This document shows, one piece after another, positions 1 through 6,278 of a DNA stretch of 7,126 bases. The position numbers and the translations under genes are program-made. Below the pieces are notes generated by a model. That model worked only from the letters and a program-made list of their open reading frames with translations, had not been told where the DNA came from and ran no database searches. The DNA lies in NCBI GenBank assembly GCA_016934645.1, contig JAFGSL010000458.1, positions 1 through 7,126 on the forward strand. Direction: 5' to 3'. The DNA is from Anaerolineae bacterium (GTDB lineage: Bacteria; Chloroflexota; Anaerolineae; B4-G1; SLSP01). Numbering within the stretch: position 1 is the stretch's first letter; the number at the start of each line of letters is the position of its first letter.

Positions 1-399
1 CGCACGATCTATGCTATGGGCAATAACGAACAATCCGCACTCCTGATGGGTCTACCGGTCGCGCGTACCAAGATTACGGTTTATGCGTTCAGTGGCTTCT
101 GTTCAGCTCTGGCAGGCATTGTCTTCAGCATGTCACTGTTGGCAGGGTATGGACAGTTTGCAACCGGCATGGAACTTGATGCCATTGCTGCAGTAGTGAC
201 AGGAGGAACTTCATTAGTTGGCGGTGCCGGCAACGTCATTGGCACCTTGTTTGGTGTCCTGATCCACGGCACGATTGTGTCGCTTCTACAGTTCAACGGC
301 ACATTGAGTTCATGGTGGACCAGGATTGGTGTTGGTCTGTTGACTTTGATCGCGATTGGGATCCAAAGCATATTCGCTTTCAGGACAAAGCGCTCGTAA
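1..399 (+). CDS. Sugar ABC transporter permease, C-terminal part (YjfF/RbsC-type)
   Basis: This is the last 132 residues of an inner-membrane permease of the BPD_transp_2 family (ribose/galactofuranose-type sugar importers). The reading frame is open at the left edge of the window, so the start lies outside. The visible part contains the family blocks YAMGNNEQSALLMGLPV, ELDAIAAVVTGGTSLVGGAGNVIGT and FNGTLSSWWTRIGVGLL. The last block (F-x-GTLSSWWT-K/R-I) is, from memory, especially close to E. coli YjfF, the second permease of the galactofuranose transporter YtfQRT-YjfF. Several hydrophobic segments are seen: about residues 24-45 (YAFSGFCSALAGIVFSMSLLAG), 59-90, and 108-126. The protein ends with a short basic tail, FRTKRS. 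It would act with a periplasmic or lipid-anchored sugar-binding protein and an ATPase, probably encoded upstream. The substrate cannot be told from this fragment. Family assignment is firm; the YjfF subtype is likely. Confidence 0.92.
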   Translation, partial: RTIYAMGNNEQSALLMGLPVARTKITVYAFSGFCSALAGIVFSMSLLAGYGQFATGMELDAIAAVVTGGTSLVGGAGNVIGTLFGVLIHGTIVSLLQFNGTLSSWWTRIGVGLLTLIAIGIQSIFAFRTKRS

Positions 400-415
400 A
401 ACCTGGAACGCATAA

Positions 416-461
416 CACAACGACACTGGGGCGGATGCACATCCGCCCCAGTGTCGTTGTG
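416..461. terminator. 22-bp perfect inverted repeat between convergent genes, likely bidirectional terminator
   Basis: Positions 416-437 pair perfectly with 440-461, leaving only a two-base gap at the tip (in practice a four-base loop). The stem is GC-rich near the loop (ggggcggat/atccgcccc). It lies 17 bases after the permease stop and 16 bases before the end of the convergent methyltransferase gene, the usual place for a shared terminator. There is no clear U-tract on either side, so it is not a textbook rho-independent terminator. It may terminate weakly or block 3' exonucleases. Confidence 0.65.
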
Positions 462-476
462 AGATTCAAAAACTAC

Positions 477-1517
477 TTACGTCACCCGCGCGCGATGCAC
501 ATAGCGGGTGAAGCCGTTGGGCTTGACGAGCCGCAACACTTCGATGTCACCATAGCCCACTGCCGTCAACTGCGGGGTGATGTCGCTCCCGGCAACATAG
601 ACGGCGAGAGGCGCCAGACGCGCACTGCTCGCCAGGATCGCGGGCAAATCATCCTCGGCGAACTCCAACTGCCGGCCGTAGGGCACATCAGTGACAAGTG
701 CATCGGCAGTCTGTGTCCATACACGGGCGTCAGCGCAGACGACACGCGGCGGATAGCCGAAGTGCAGCAGATTGCGCTGCGCCATGTGAGCCATTTTGGG
801 ATTGCGATCCGCACCATATGCCGTCAAGCCGAGTGCAACGGCTTCCAGCAGAATCGAGCCGGTTCCACAACACGGATCGATAAGTGTCCCGGCGGGTGGT
901 ACGACAAGGTTGACCAGCGCGCGAGCGATGCGCGCTTCCAGTGAAATAGAGACATGACAGGGCTTTTTCAGATGTGGCACATAGCTCTGCGTTGCTTCTG
1001 CCAAGATCTCGCCAATCCAGAATGTCTCGCGCTGAGCCACAAGCAGCAGCCGGTGGCGCGGTGCGGCGAGATTGGCCCGGCAGTGAATGGCGTTTGCGGC
1101 GGCGACGACGGCCTCCTGCTGCGGTATCGGGAACCTAGCGGAGAGATACAGCGCATCCACGCGGAAATCATCCAGGTTGAGCGGCGTCTGCCGGAGCACG
1201 TCGAGTAGATCCGCAAACGTCGTGGCCTGCGCGATACGGCGCAGTCCTGTCCGCACGTAAGCCGCGCGATGGATGTGTTCCACCGTCTGACACACCGCCA
1301 CACCTTCCGCATCCGGACGTCCGCCCGTCAAATATTCACACTCCGCCGCGATCAGCTCATTGACCTCGTTGCTGCGCGTGCGCACACATATGGCAACTAG
1401 ATCCGAAGCTGGATATTCGATGCTGGAAGCTGGTTGCTGGATGCTTGTTGCTGGATGCTCATTCGCTGATTCATTCATTCGCTGATTCTTGATTCGCCGA
1501 TTCGCATTCCCGCTCAA
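477..1517 (-). CDS. THUMP/TRM11-type class I SAM-dependent RNA methyltransferase
   Basis: A 346-residue protein with the layout of the UPF0020/TRM11-like methylases, which N2-methylate guanosine in tRNA or rRNA. The C-terminal Rossmann domain has motif I DPCCGTGSILLEA (residues 214-226), an acidic motif II around GADRNP (235-240), and a catalytic motif IV TDVPYGR (276-282), the D-x-P-Y form used for exocyclic amino methylation. Residues about 40-180 are a THUMP-like N-terminal region (VAICVRTRSNEVNELIAAE...). The start is a TTG at 1517 with AGGAG at 1524-1528, six bases upstream. No ATG, GTG or TTG closer to the conserved part is as well supported; an in-frame ATG sits at codon 14 (1476-1478). 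Residues 2-38 are low complexity (SANE, PATSIQQPASSIEYPAS) and are encoded by a heptamer repeat array, so the N-terminus looks repeat-derived. The exact substrate is not determined; tRNA is inferred from the family. Confidence 0.85.
   Translation of the reverse strand: MSGNANRRIKNQRMNESANEHPATSIQQPASSIEYPASDLVAICVRTRSNEVNELIAAECEYLTGGRPDAEGVAVCQTVEHIHRAAYVRTGLRRIAQATTFADLLDVLRQTPLNLDDFRVDALYLSARFPIPQQEAVVAAANAIHCRANLAAPRHRLLLVAQRETFWIGEILAEATQSYVPHLKKPCHVSISLEARIARALVNLVVPPAGTLIDPCCGTGSILLEAVALGLTAYGADRNPKMAHMAQRNLLHFGYPPRVVCADARVWTQTADALVTDVPYGRQLEFAEDDLPAILASSARLAPLAVYVAGSDITPQLTAVGYGDIEVLRLVKPNGFTRYVHRARVT
1408..1510. repeat. Heptamer array (core GCTGGNN) and ATTCGCNG-type units inside the 5' end of the methyltransferase gene
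   Basis: From 1408 to 1456 seven consecutive 7-mers keep phase: gctggat, attcgat, gctggaa, gctggtt, gctggat, gcttgtt, gctggat. Five begin gctgg and the other two are degenerate. They are followed to about 1510 by 4- to 8-base units based on attcgctg/attcgccg/attcttg. The array covers codons 3-37 of the methyltransferase. It resembles the repeat tracts found between other genes of this window rather than conserved coding sequence. Confidence 0.75.
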
Positions 1518-1612
1518 TCGCTACTCCTGCATGCCCTAGGAATTCCGGCCACCAGGAGGCGACGAAGTTGGCACGCCAAGCGGCGTCGGTCTGCTGAATG
1601 GCAGGGGAATTC

Positions 1613-1936
1613 TCAATACCGCTGCCAGGTGAGATGCCAATCGCATACCGGACAGCGCAGTTCTTCCTCACGCGCGCGGGTCTGGCGAGGGATAAGCGAG
1701 ACTTGTCGAGCCTGTGCACAGCGAGGACACTTCACCGTTCCATTGAGAGCGTCGCGGATGATGAGGATATCGCGGCAGCGCAGGTAAAGCGTCCAGCCAA
1801 CGTCGTCCAACAAATCATCGTCGTAAATACCTTGCGCTTCCAGTTGGTAGAGTCGCCGCAGCTTCCATTTGGGGACGCGCGGCGACCAGCGCCCGTCCGC
1901 GCGCCCGTCCGCGCGCTCATTAGCATCCTCAGTCAT
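1613..1936 (-). CDS. Small zinc-ribbon protein, possibly C-terminally truncated
   Basis: A 107-residue protein with two CxxC knuckles, CPRC (70-73) and CPVC (95-98), separated by 21 residues, the pattern of a structural zinc ribbon. Before it is a conserved-looking helical block VPKWKLRRLYQLEAQGIYDDDLLDDVGW (21-48). I recall related small proteins of Chloroflexota and Firmicutes with this block followed by a zinc ribbon, which then continue for 60 or more residues. Here the frame stops directly after WQRY. The ATG at 1936-1934 overlaps the stop of the upstream oxidoreductase gene by eight bases (ATGACTGA), so translation is probably coupled. Residues 7-16 (ERADGRADGR) come from a 12-bp tandem duplication at 1889-1912. 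Function unknown; nucleic-acid or protein binding is a guess from the zinc ribbon. A frameshift near 1615 is possible. Confidence 0.7.
   Translation of the reverse strand: MTEDANERADGRADGRWSPRVPKWKLRRLYQLEAQGIYDDDLLDDVGWTLYLRCRDILIIRDALNGTVKCPRCAQARQVSLIPRQTRAREEELRCPVCDWHLTWQRY
1889..1912. repeat. 12-bp tandem duplication, in frame
   Basis: The unit gcgcccgtccgc occurs twice back to back at 1889-1900 and 1901-1912. Within the zinc-ribbon gene on the - strand it encodes a doubled four-residue unit (ADGR ADGR). It precedes the conserved part of the protein, so it is likely tolerated variation in a linker. Confidence 0.8.
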
Positions 1937-2807
1937 TCAAATGTTCCACGAAAATCGCCAGGACCTCGTCCAGCGTGGGAAAAGGCGACGTATCCTCGGG
2001 CGTGCGGTCGGCAAGCGGCGTGCTGCCGATGACACGGTAGACCTGCGCAGCCCCAGCGAGCATGTTCGGCGAAAGGCCAAGCGCATCGTACATCTTCGCC
2101 ATCTCCTCCATCTCCCCGACGAAACGCCGAGCCTTGACCGGCACACGCGGCAATCCATGCTCGATGCCGGCAAAGCGATCGGCCTGGCTCTGCTCGAACT
2201 CCGCGATGAGTGTTTCTTCTACGCCTAACGCCTTCGCCGCGATCATCAATTCGGCGTAGAGCGCTGTTGAGCCTTTCGTCGCCGAGGCGTAGCACATCTT
2301 GAGCGCTGAGGCATGCCCGATGATGTCGTCCATGACGATGATGTTGAGGCCGTATCCTGCCAATTCTGCAAAGGCCGCGGCGTCCGGTCCGGAGGCGTAG
2401 ATACGCGGAGTATACCCACCGCGTGGCGGCCCGCCGACGATGGATGCGTCCACGAAACGCCCACCGGCCTGCGTAATGATCTCTCCCACGGCCCTCACCG
2501 TCTGTGGCGCAATCGCATTGCAATCGACGTAGAGAAGGTCCGCGCTTGTCTTCCGTAGAGCTTGCGCCACCAGTTCTGCCGCCGCCACAGCCTGCGCGGG
2601 AACAAGGATTGAGAGAATAGCGCCGGCTTCCTGGACGAGCGCCTGATATGAGGGGACTTCCTCGATTTGCGCCTCGCGTGCCAGCGCCCGCGTGCGTTCG
2701 CTGCGGTCGCCCAAGTAGGCAATGACGCGCAGTTCATGCTCGCGCAGCACATTACCGACGCTATGTCCCATATCGCCGGGGCTGAGGATACCAATCGTGT
2801 TCAACAT
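1929..2807 (-). CDS. NAD(P)-dependent oxidoreductase, 6-phosphogluconate dehydrogenase-like with DUF1932-type C-terminus
   Basis: A 292-residue protein of the beta-hydroxyacid dehydrogenase/6-phosphogluconate dehydrogenase superfamily. The N-terminal dinucleotide-binding motif is GILSPGDMGHSVG (6-18). The substrate-loop block is VDASIVGGPPRGG (119-131), matching the usual DAPVSGG site. The helix carrying the expected catalytic lysine is GHASALKMCYASATKG (164-179), with Lys170; the asparagine often found four residues later is Ala174. The C-terminal half (about 190-260) fits DUF1932, the phosphogluconate dehydrogenase-type C-terminal domain. I chose the ATG at 2807-2805 because GAAAGGG (2816-2822) lies eight bases upstream and the Rossmann strand begins at residue 3. 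An upstream in-frame GTG at 2870 would only add residues encoded by the heptamer repeat. The substrate is unknown, probably a small hydroxyacid or sugar acid. The gene follows the esterase by 85 bases. Confidence 0.88.
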   Translation of the reverse strand: MLNTIGILSPGDMGHSVGNVLREHELRVIAYLGDRSERTRALAREAQIEEVPSYQALVQEAGAILSILVPAQAVAAAELVAQALRKTSADLLYVDCNAIAPQTVRAVGEIITQAGGRFVDASIVGGPPRGGYTPRIYASGPDAAAFAELAGYGLNIIVMDDIIGHASALKMCYASATKGSTALYAELMIAAKALGVEETLIAEFEQSQADRFAGIEHGLPRVPVKARRFVGEMEEMAKMYDALGLSPNMLAGAAQVYRVIGSTPLADRTPEDTSPFPTLDEVLAIFVEHLND

Positions 2808-2843
2808 AGTTTTTTCCCTTTCAGGGGTATGTGGTTCCCTAGA

Positions 2844-2892
2844 CGTGATGCGTGAAACGTGACGTATCACGTTTCACGTATCACGAATCACG
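2844..2892. repeat. Head-to-head heptamer array (CGTGANN / NNTCACG) forming a 19-bp hairpin
   Basis: The stretch divides exactly into seven 7-mers: cgtgatg, cgtgaaa, cgtgacg, then tatcacg, tttcacg, tatcacg, aatcacg. Three units run in one direction and four in the opposite one. As a result 2844-2862 pairs with 2867-2885 at 18 of 19 positions plus one G-T wobble, around a four-base loop. It starts directly beside the stop of the esterase gene and lies 36 bases upstream of the oxidoreductase start. There is no U-tract on the - strand side, so a processing or mRNA-stabilising stem is as likely as a terminator. Confidence 0.85.
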
Positions 2893-3867
2893 CTAAAGCC
2901 CCATCATAAACTCGAAGATGAGGTCACTGCTCCCCGGCAGTCCTTCATGGCCAAAGTCGGGATAGATGACCATTTCCTTTTCCGAGGTGATCTTGTTATA
3001 CGCGGCAAACTGCGTGGAAGGTGGGCAGATCGTGTCGCGCAAGCCGGTGTACCATTGGACGTTGGCGCGGATGCGCGGTGCGAGGTATTGGATATCCACA
3101 TAGCCTAGTTTTTCAAAGACCATATCTTCTTGCTCGTGGCGCGGGTCGAAGCGACGGAAGTACTCACGGAGTTCGGAGTAGGCGTTCGTATCCTGATCCA
3201 TCTCCCAGACACGTTTATAATCGCTGAGGAATGGGAAAACGGGTGCGGCCTGCTTGATGCGCGGCTCGAGCGCAATGCAAGCCACCGTGAGCGCACCGCC
3301 TTGACTGCCGCCGGTCGCGCCAACGCGCGTTGGGTCCACATCCGGCATCTCCATCACGATGTTGGCAAGTTGCGCCGTGTCGAGGAACATCTGACGATAA
3401 TACAGCTTCTCCGGCTCGCCCCTGAGCGCTTCATCCAATCCCCGGATGATGTGTCCGTGCAGCGTATTGCCAATGACACCGCCCTTATCCTCCGAGCGCC
3501 CACCCTGTCCTCGGCAGTCGAGCGCGGCCACCGTATAGCCCGCCGCAACATAGCCCAGCTTGTCGGCCCAGTCGCCGGAATCACCGGAATAACCGTGGAA
3601 CATAAGAACGGCAGGATGCGGCGCACTCGCATTCTTCGGCTTGAGCAATTTGGCGTAGATGCGCGCGCCTCCGACGCCGGTGAAGGTCATATCGAAACAC
3701 TCGGCATAAGATGCCTGGAACTTCGCCGGCTTCAGCATTACCTGCGGATCAAGTGCGCGCATCTCGTCCAGCGCTGCGTCCCAATAGGCGTCGAAATCCG
3801 CCGGTCGGGGATTGATCCCCATGTACGTTTGTAGCTTCTCTAGTGGGAAATCGAAAGTTAATGGCAT
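2893..3867 (-). CDS. axe1: CE7 family acetyl xylan esterase / cephalosporin-C deacetylase-like hydrolase
   Basis: A 324-residue alpha/beta hydrolase of the AXE1 family, close to the usual 320-330 residues. These enzymes remove acetyl groups from xylo-oligosaccharides and other small acetylated sugars, usually in the cytoplasm as hexamers. The signature RGQGG is at 119-123. The catalytic triad is visible as Ser188 in GGSQGG (186-191), Asp278 in TGLRDTICPPSTQFAAYN and His307 in DFGHEG. The N-terminal block PLEKLQTYMGINPRPADFDAYWD and the PAVLMFHGYSGDSGDW block (85-100, oxyanion-side loop) also match. There is no signal peptide. The start ATG (3867-3865) has a strong AGGAGGA at 3878-3884, ten bases upstream. 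It lies 92 bases downstream of the reductase gene. With the phosphorylase it suggests uptake of acetylated oligosaccharides and their deacetylation inside the cell. Natural substrate is inferred; cephalosporin activity in this family is incidental. Confidence 0.93.
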   Translation of the reverse strand: MPLTFDFPLEKLQTYMGINPRPADFDAYWDAALDEMRALDPQVMLKPAKFQASYAECFDMTFTGVGGARIYAKLLKPKNASAPHPAVLMFHGYSGDSGDWADKLGYVAAGYTVAALDCRGQGGRSEDKGGVIGNTLHGHIIRGLDEALRGEPEKLYYRQMFLDTAQLANIVMEMPDVDPTRVGATGGSQGGALTVACIALEPRIKQAAPVFPFLSDYKRVWEMDQDTNAYSELREYFRRFDPRHEQEDMVFEKLGYVDIQYLAPRIRANVQWYTGLRDTICPPSTQFAAYNKITSEKEMVIYPDFGHEGLPGSSDLIFEFMMGL

Positions 3868-3897
3868 GGTTTCTGTATCCTCCTGTGAGAAAATAAG

Positions 3898-3952
3898 GAG
3901 TTAAGAGTTATGAGTTAGGAATAGAACGCTTCCTACTCACAACCCTTAACTC
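3898..3952. repeat. Heptamer array (GAGTTNN) folded as a 23-bp imperfect hairpin
   Basis: Three in-phase units gagttaa, gagttat, gagttag (3898-3918) are followed after a short loop by inverted units cctactc, acaaccc, ttaactc (3932-3952). Positions 3898-3921 pair with 3930-3952 with three mismatches or bulges, leaving an eight-base loop. It fills most of the 92-base gap between the aldo/keto reductase stop and the esterase start. Confidence 0.8.
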
Positions 3953-3959
3953 GCAGATC

Positions 3960-4970
3960 TTAAATCCGCGCCTTCATCCACGGGTTGCTGTTGTGGAAGT
4001 CAGCAACAACATTGCCGGGATGAACAAGGGCATCGAAGAGCGGTACATCGGCAGGATCGAGCGCCATCTCCAGCACGGGAAGCGCGTCTTCGAGGTGCGC
4101 CATCGTGCGCGGGCCGATGATGGGCGAAGTAATGCCGGGCTGATCCTTGCACCACAGTAGCGCGAACTGCGTGATCGTCATGCCGCGCTCTTCGGCCATC
4201 GCCTTGAGCTGCACCGCAACTTCGACGGCTCGGCGGGTCACGCGGTCGCGGAACATCGCACCGGAACGCCCGGCACGGGAGTCTTCAGGATAAGATTCCG
4301 CGTCAAGCATTTCCAGGGTGTATTTCCCCGCGAGGATGCCACCCGCCAGCGGCGACCACGGCAGCAGCGCCAAACCATACTTTTGGCACAGCGGGACCAG
4401 TTCATTCTCAATGCGACGATCCAACAAGTTGTAGGGCGGCTGCTCACTGATGTAGCGCGCAATGCCCATCTTCTCGCTGATCGCCAGGGCTTCCATCACC
4501 ATCCAAGCGGGATGAGTGGAGCAGCCAATATAGCGCACTTTGCCCGCACGCACCAGGTCGTCGAAGGCACGCAGCGTCTCATCCTGCGGCATGACGAGGT
4601 CCGGACGATGCAGTTGGTACAAGTCGATGTGATCGGTCTGCAGGCGGCGTAGTGAATCCTCGCATGCTTTGATGATGTGATAACGCGAATTGCCCCGGTC
4701 GTTGATACCCGACCCCATCCCGCCATGCACCTTCGTCGCCAGCACAACCTCGTCGCGCTTGCCGTTTTCGGCCAGCGCCTTGCCCACGATGCGCTCGCTC
4801 TCGCCCGCGTTGTAGACGTTGGCCGTATCGATGAAGTTGATGCCGCCCTCCAGCGCACGATTGATGATGGCGATAGAGTCAGCCTCGCCTGTTGGCCCGC
4901 CAAAGTTCATCGCACCCAAACACAGTGGCGTGACCATCACGCCTGTTCGTCCTAACGATCGGTATTCCAT
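3960..4970 (-). CDS. Aldo/keto reductase
   Basis: A 336-residue NADPH-dependent aldo/keto reductase of the bacterial YajO/Tas-like type, a cytoplasmic TIM barrel that interconverts carbonyls and alcohols. The start block MEYRSLGRTGVMVTPLCLGAMNFG is typical. Numbering from the ATG at 4970, the catalytic tetrad is Asp48 and Tyr53 (NFIDTANVY), Lys80 (LATKVHGG) and His121 (LYQLHRPD). Further family marks are GKVRYIGCSTHPAW (143-156), PWSPLAGGILAGKY (205-218) and the cofactor-binding PIIGPR (283-288). A TTG six bases upstream would add two residues, but AGGAGG at 4978-4983 is seven bases from the ATG, so I prefer the ATG. The gene follows the phosphorylase by 76 bases and probably shares its transcript. 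The substrate is not known; a sugar or sugar-derived aldehyde is suggested by the neighbours. Confidence 0.93.
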   Translation of the reverse strand: MEYRSLGRTGVMVTPLCLGAMNFGGPTGEADSIAIINRALEGGINFIDTANVYNAGESERIVGKALAENGKRDEVVLATKVHGGMGSGINDRGNSRYHIIKACEDSLRRLQTDHIDLYQLHRPDLVMPQDETLRAFDDLVRAGKVRYIGCSTHPAWMVMEALAISEKMGIARYISEQPPYNLLDRRIENELVPLCQKYGLALLPWSPLAGGILAGKYTLEMLDAESYPEDSRAGRSGAMFRDRVTRRAVEVAVQLKAMAEERGMTITQFALLWCKDQPGITSPIIGPRTMAHLEDALPVLEMALDPADVPLFDALVHPGNVVADFHNSNPWMKARI

Positions 4971-4990
4971 GTCCAAACCTCCTTAAAACG

Positions 4991-5077
4991 GTTGAAAGTT
5001 ACAGGTTAAAAGTCGGAATCTCTCAAACAAATCGTCCAATCCTCAATCATCCAATCGCCAATCCCGCAATCGCCAAA
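4991..5077. repeat. Heptamer arrays (GTTNNNN and CAATCNN types) between phosphorylase and reductase
   Basis: At 4991-5018 four units keep phase: gttgaaa, gttacag, gttaaaa, gtcggaa. From 5037 the core caatc recurs with starts at 5037, 5044, 5052, 5059 and 5067, and a degenerate ccaaa follows at 5074, so spacing alternates between 7 and 8 bases. The array fills the intercistronic gap and continues into the last ten codons of the phosphorylase gene. Confidence 0.75.
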
Positions 5078-6255
5078 TTCCTGCGGATCAGTTCGATGCG
5101 CTGCGCGACGCACGCTGCAGAGCGCATGCCGTCTTCCGGCGTGTTGAAGACATAGTCCAATAGTCTATCCACGGTGCTCGTGGCCACATGCATGCGCGTA
5201 TCGGACGAAGCATAGTAAATGAAGACATCACCAGTGTCACGCCCGTTCTGACGGACGACCGCACCATTACAGAACAACACATTGGAAACGTCACCCACAC
5301 GCTCCTCACCCTCAGGCGCCATCAGGTAGCCGCCGGGACGGGCAATGACCCGGCTAGGATCGTCCAGGTCGCAGAGGAAGGCATAGAGCACGTAACGCAG
5401 GCCCGCTGCGCACCCACGCACACCGTGGGCAATGTGCAGCCAGCCCGCTGAAGTCTTGATGACGTCACCCGCACCATTTTTCATTTCCTTGATAGTATGG
5501 TAGGCGCGCGGGTCCACGATGGTCTCTTCCGCGATGTCAGCGTGCGCGATGTCGTCCGCCAAACCAAAACCGATGCCGCCGCCCTTCCCGGCCTCGATGA
5601 AACTATCCTGCGGCCGGGTGTAGAAGGCATACTTCCCCTGGACAAACTCCGGCAGTAAAATCGCGTTGCGCTGCTGCGCCGAGGTCGTTCTGAGATCATC
5701 CAATCGCTCCCAGGTGATGAGATCACGCGTACGGGCAATGCCAGCCTGCGCTACTGCACTACTCAGATCGCCGGGCGGCGCGTCGGGGTCCTTGCGCTCG
5801 GTGCAGAAAACGCCGTAGATCCAACCATCCTCGTGTTGTACTACACGCATATCGTAGACGTTGGCGTCGGGATCGTCAGTTTCCGGCATGACGATGGGGT
5901 AATCCCAAAAGTCGAAACCGTCAACACCTGTTTCGCTTTCTGCAACGGCGAAGAAGGACTTGCGGTCGTAGCCTTCCACCCGGCAAACAAGGAGTATTTT
6001 GCCATCCAGCTCCATCGCGCCAGCATTGAACACACCATTGATGCCCATGCGTTCCATCAAGTAGGGGTTGGTTTTGGGGTTTAGGTCATAGCGCCAGAAG
6101 AGCGGCGTATACGCGGCAGTAAGAACAGGGTACACCCAACGGTCGAAGACGCCACTAGACCATGCGGGGTTGATCGAGTTTTTGCGTTCGATCAGTGCGG
6201 CATGCTGCTCACGCAGAAACCGGAGCCGCGTTTCAAAAGAGGATACAGTGTCCAT
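5047..6255 (-). CDS. GH130 4-O-beta-D-mannosyl-D-glucose phosphorylase
   Basis: A 402-residue GH130 enzyme, best matching subfamily 1, which splits 4-O-beta-D-mannosyl-D-glucose with inorganic phosphate into alpha-mannose-1-phosphate and glucose in the cytoplasm. Conserved blocks are [18 protein letters not shown] (43-60), [20 protein letters not shown] (76-95), [11 protein letters not shown] (97-107), NVYDMR (132-137), [15 protein letters not shown] (142-156), [20 protein letters not shown] (212-231), [10 protein letters not shown] (252-261), AHGVRG and GLRYVLY (276-291), and [13 protein letters not shown] (316-328). Asp135 in NVYDMR is the likely general acid, by analogy with the B. fragilis enzyme as I recall it. 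The ATG at 6255 has AAAGGAG (6264-6270) eight bases upstream; an earlier in-frame start at 6324 has no such support. The last ten residues ([10 protein letters not shown]) come from repeat sequence. It is the first gene of the - strand run. Confidence 0.93.
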   Translation of the reverse strand: MDTVSSFETRLRFLREQHAALIERKNSINPAWSSGVFDRWVYPVLTAAYTPLFWRYDLNPKTNPYLMERMGINGVFNAGAMELDGKILLVCRVEGYDRKSFFAVAESETGVDGFDFWDYPIVMPETDDPDANVYDMRVVQHEDGWIYGVFCTERKDPDAPPGDLSSAVAQAGIARTRDLITWERLDDLRTTSAQQRNAILLPEFVQGKYAFYTRPQDSFIEAGKGGGIGFGLADDIAHADIAEETIVDPRAYHTIKEMKNGAGDVIKTSAGWLHIAHGVRGCAAGLRYVLYAFLCDLDDPSRVIARPGGYLMAPEGEERVGDVSNVLFCNGAVVRQNGRDTGDVFIYYASSDTRMHVATSTVDRLLDYVFNTPEDGMRSAACVAQRIELIRRNLAIAGLAIG

Positions 6256-6278
6256 CGTTTGCGCTCCTTTGAGGATTG

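Noticed and set aside
312..944. + strand frame of 210 codons over the permease end and antisense to the methyltransferase
   Set aside because: It runs across the perfect hairpin and opposite methyltransferase motifs I and IV; no domain and no ribosome binding site.
1408..1510. CRISPR array
   Set aside because: Units are only 7-8 bases, contiguous and without spacers; no cas genes are nearby.
2808..2870. Upstream GTG start extending the 6-phosphogluconate dehydrogenase-like gene by 21 residues
   Set aside because: The extra residues are encoded by the heptamer array and spacer, while the ATG at 2807 has a good ribosome binding site and begins the Rossmann fold.
3130..3834. Long + strand frame of 234 codons opposite the esterase gene
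   Set aside because: It is antisense to a gene with a complete catalytic triad and strong ribosome binding site; its translation shows no recognisable domain.
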